Positions 62,391 through 64,000 of a stretch of 64,000 nucleotides of DNA are shown in pieces (position 1 is the stretch's first letter; each line of letters begins with the position of its first letter). Made by a program: the position numbers and the translations under genes. The DNA comes from Nonlabens antarcticus (GTDB lineage Bacteria > Bacteroidota > Bacteroidia > Flavobacteriales > Flavobacteriaceae): contig NZ_JADFCO010000066.1 of assembly GCF_015356755.1 (NCBI RefSeq), positions 682,001 to 746,000 of the forward strand, read 5' to 3'. The notes under the pieces were generated by a model. It saw nothing but the letters and a program-made list of their open reading frames with translations, ran no database searches and had not been told where the DNA came from.

Positions 62391-63842
62391 CTAAGAAGTG
62401 ACATCTTTTAGATTATCGTCCCAATTATCCACTTTAGGCTCTCCAAATTTCCCCAAAGATTTAGCCACAATAGAGGCTACTGTCGCGTCTCCTGTAACGT
62501 TTACTGTAGTTCGCAACATATCGAGAGGTCGGTCCACTGCAAAAATTAAAGCCAGCGCCACAGGTAAAAGCTCGCTAGGGAAACTAATAGATTCCAGGAC
62601 TATAACAAGCATCACCATTCCAGCTCCAGGTACCGCTGCAGAGCCTATGGAAGCCAGTAATGCCGTTAATACAATGGTTAATTGTGCAGTGAGCGCAAGT
62701 TCAATTCCTAAGGCCTGACAAACGAAAACAGCTGCAACCGCTTGATAGAGACTGGTTCCATCCATATTGATCGTCGCTCCAACGGGCAACACAAAACTGG
62801 ACACTTCTTTTTCCACGCCCATATGTTCTTCAACCCGTTCCATAGTCACAGGAAGTGTTGCTGCACTAGAACTGGTAGAAAAAGCTAACAATTGTGCTGG
62901 AGCAATTTTATTTAAGAACCATAGTGGCGATTTCTTAACGTACAACCAGAATATTAAACAGTAGATGACGATCATAAGAATAAGTCCCAGAACTACAGTT
63001 CCTGCATAGTAAAGTAATGCCAGAAGCACTTCTGGATCATCTGCCGTGACTACAACAGTAGCAAGCAGCGCAAACACAGCAAATGGTGCGGTTAACATGA
63101 TAAGGTCTACCATCTTGAGTACCACATCATTTAAAGAATCAAAAAAGTTTTTTAAGGGTAATGCGGCCTTTTCACCTATCAATAACATAGATATCCCTAG
63201 AAATATAGCAAAGAAAATAACTTGCAACATCAGACTGTTATTTGACATAGCAGCTACCGCATTATCTGGCACCATATCAATGACTGCCTGCAAGGGTCCA
63301 GCATCTTTTTGCAATGCTGCTGTTTCCAGTTTACTAGTAATTCCTGAATTACCTTCATATGTAGCACTCAAATTAGCTATCGTTTCTTCTGAGATTCCAG
63401 CTCCAGGATTCAATAAATTTACTAATACAAGACCTAATGTAATTGCAATGATAGTAGTTCCTATATAAATAAGAATGGTTCGTATCCCCATCCTCCGGAA
63501 TTTTGCAATGTCTTTTAAATCTGATATCCCTTTAATTAAGGAAGCAAGGATCAACGGCACCGCGATTAATTTCAAGAGATTTACAAACATGGTACCGAAC
63601 GGTTCGACCCAGTTGCTCACAAATTCTGCAGCTTTAGTGGTGGTAATGGTAATAGCAGGTTTGACCTCGTGATTTGTAATTACCTCACCATCTGCTATGG
63701 AATAATCAAGCATAATCTGCTCTTTAATAGTCCTGACAATAATTTCTTCTGAGCCCCAAGCAGTATTTAATAAAATGATACCAAAGAGGATTCCTGTGGA
63801 CATTCCTATCAATATCTGCCAGTGTAATGCTAATTTTTTCAT
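62391..63842 (-). CDS. Dicarboxylate/amino acid:cation symporter (DAACS)
   Basis: 483 residues, eight helices plus two re-entrant loops. HP1 serine-rich AFSTSSSAATLPVT, NMDGTSLYQ (helix 7) and DRPLDMLRTTVNVTGDA (helix 8) are the transport core of the GltP/GltPh family, moving glutamate, aspartate or C4-dicarboxylates with Na+ or H+. A larger than usual extracytoplasmic insert lies between helices 1 and 2 (about 28-75, rich in Ile/Thr/Glu). Separated by 56 bp from the upstream aroC. Confidence 0.94.
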   Translation of the reverse strand: MKKLALHWQILIGMSTGILFGIILLNTAWGSEEIIVRTIKEQIMLDYSIADGEVITNHEVKPAITITTTKAAEFVSNWVEPFGTMFVNLLKLIAVPLILASLIKGISDLKDIAKFRRMGIRTILIYIGTTIIAITLGLVLVNLLNPGAGISEETIANLSATYEGNSGITSKLETAALQKDAGPLQAVIDMVPDNAVAAMSNNSLMLQVIFFAIFLGISMLLIGEKAALPLKNFFDSLNDVVLKMVDLIMLTAPFAVFALLATVVVTADDPEVLLALLYYAGTVVLGLILMIVIYCLIFWLYVKKSPLWFLNKIAPAQLLAFSTSSSAATLPVTMERVEEHMGVEKEVSSFVLPVGATINMDGTSLYQAVAAVFVCQALGIELALTAQLTIVLTALLASIGSAAVPGAGMVMLVIVLESISFPSELLPVALALIFAVDRPLDMLRTTVNVTGDATVASIVAKSLGKFGEPKVDNWDDNLKDVTS

Positions 63843-63870
63843 GTAATAATATGCTTATGTATTGCTTCAT

Positions 63871-63887
63871 TCTCGCGAACAGCGAGA
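63871..63887. repeat. Hairpin between aroC and the symporter
   Basis: TCTCGC-GAACA-GCGAGA. Resembles a decayed relative of the dispersed palindrome but is not counted as one. Confidence 0.4.
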
Positions 63888-63898
63888 GCGAATATATA

Positions 63899-64000
63899 TT
63901 AAATTTTTGCAGTTTTGTTTCTTAGAAAGTGATCTGCGAGTACAAGAGCTGCCATTGCCTCAACAATGGGAACGGCTCTGGGAACTACACATGGATCGTG
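63899..64000 (-). CDS. aroC: Chorismate synthase, 3' end
   Basis: The last 33 codons on the minus strand read [18 protein letters not shown] then [11 protein letters not shown] and a TAA at 63899-63901. The RHDPC(V)[13 protein letters not shown] stretch is the conserved C-terminus of chorismate synthase, which makes chorismate from EPSP with reduced FMN. The rest lies outside the window. Confidence 0.93.
   Translation of the reverse strand, partial: HDPCVVPRAVPIVEAMAALVLADHFLRNKTAKI

Overview
The window reads as chromosomal DNA of a marine Bacteroidota bacterium of the family Flavobacteriaceae, probably a Nonlabens/Dokdonia-like genus (genus is inference). The evidence: gliding genes gldF-gldG, Bacteroidota-restricted families (DUF4494, DUF4251, DUF4294), many TAnnTTTG promoter boxes with few purine-rich ribosome binding sites, frequent TTG/GTG starts, and an AT-rich, gene-dense layout. 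I see no rRNA, tRNA, CRISPR array, prophage or intact insertion sequence.

Layout. 1-8 kb: M28 peptidase (cut by the window edge), cold-shock protein, a lipoprotein-like methyltransferase, M13 peptidase and a flavin monooxygenase. 7-11 kb: the tesA / ybbA-ybbP arrangement (SGNH esterase divergent from an ABC ATPase and permease). 11-26 kb: YqhA, PEP synthase, a second cold-shock protein, a large MscS channel, small membrane or secreted proteins, a ThiE/TenI-like protein, an ABA4-like membrane protein, two HPF-type ribosome-hibernation proteins, a Cys-less ArsC-fold protein, a TerC-family protein, nitroreductase and a metal-ligand-depleted MBL protein. 26-35 kb: a specialised lipid/polyketide locus (ACP, FabF-type KS, Omp85-like barrel, CHAP protein, FabZ-like dehydratase, FabI/FabL-like Yx6K reductase, type III polyketide synthase, methyltransferase, FAD oxidoreductase). 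35-49 kb: fused 2-oxoacid dehydrogenase E1, 2OG-Fe(II) oxygenase, FAD oxidoreductase, MscS, TrmH-type rRNA methyltransferase, M48 and M42 peptidases, MFS and ABC transporters. 49-64 kb: proCBA, purC, phoH, DUF62-ABM-gldF-gldG, PhnA, a thioredoxin-fold exported protein, N-formylglutamate amidohydrolase, a DAACS symporter and the 3' end of aroC.

The most coherent multi-gene system is the 26-35 kb locus. An overlapping seven-gene operon (35241 down to 29988) links FAD oxidase, methyltransferase, type III PKS, enoyl-reductase-like SDR and dehydratase. A dedicated ACP and ketosynthase lie downstream on the same strand. The set is best read as making a fatty acyl starter, extending it with a type III PKS, then methylating and oxidising the ring, analogous to alkylresorcinol/alkylquinone (srsABC-like) phenolic lipid pathways.

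The most striking non-genic signal is a dispersed perfect palindrome, CGCTTTCGCGAAAGCG. Seventeen copies (fifteen with an intact 12-bp core) are spread over the window, in intergenic DNA and inside reading frames, where they are read in three frames as AFAKA, RFRES or LSRK. Other oddities are two tandem short-repeat arrays flanking a terminator at 38.7 kb, an in-frame stop at the 5' end of the MFS gene, and several genes whose promoter box lies 4-5 nt from the start codon.
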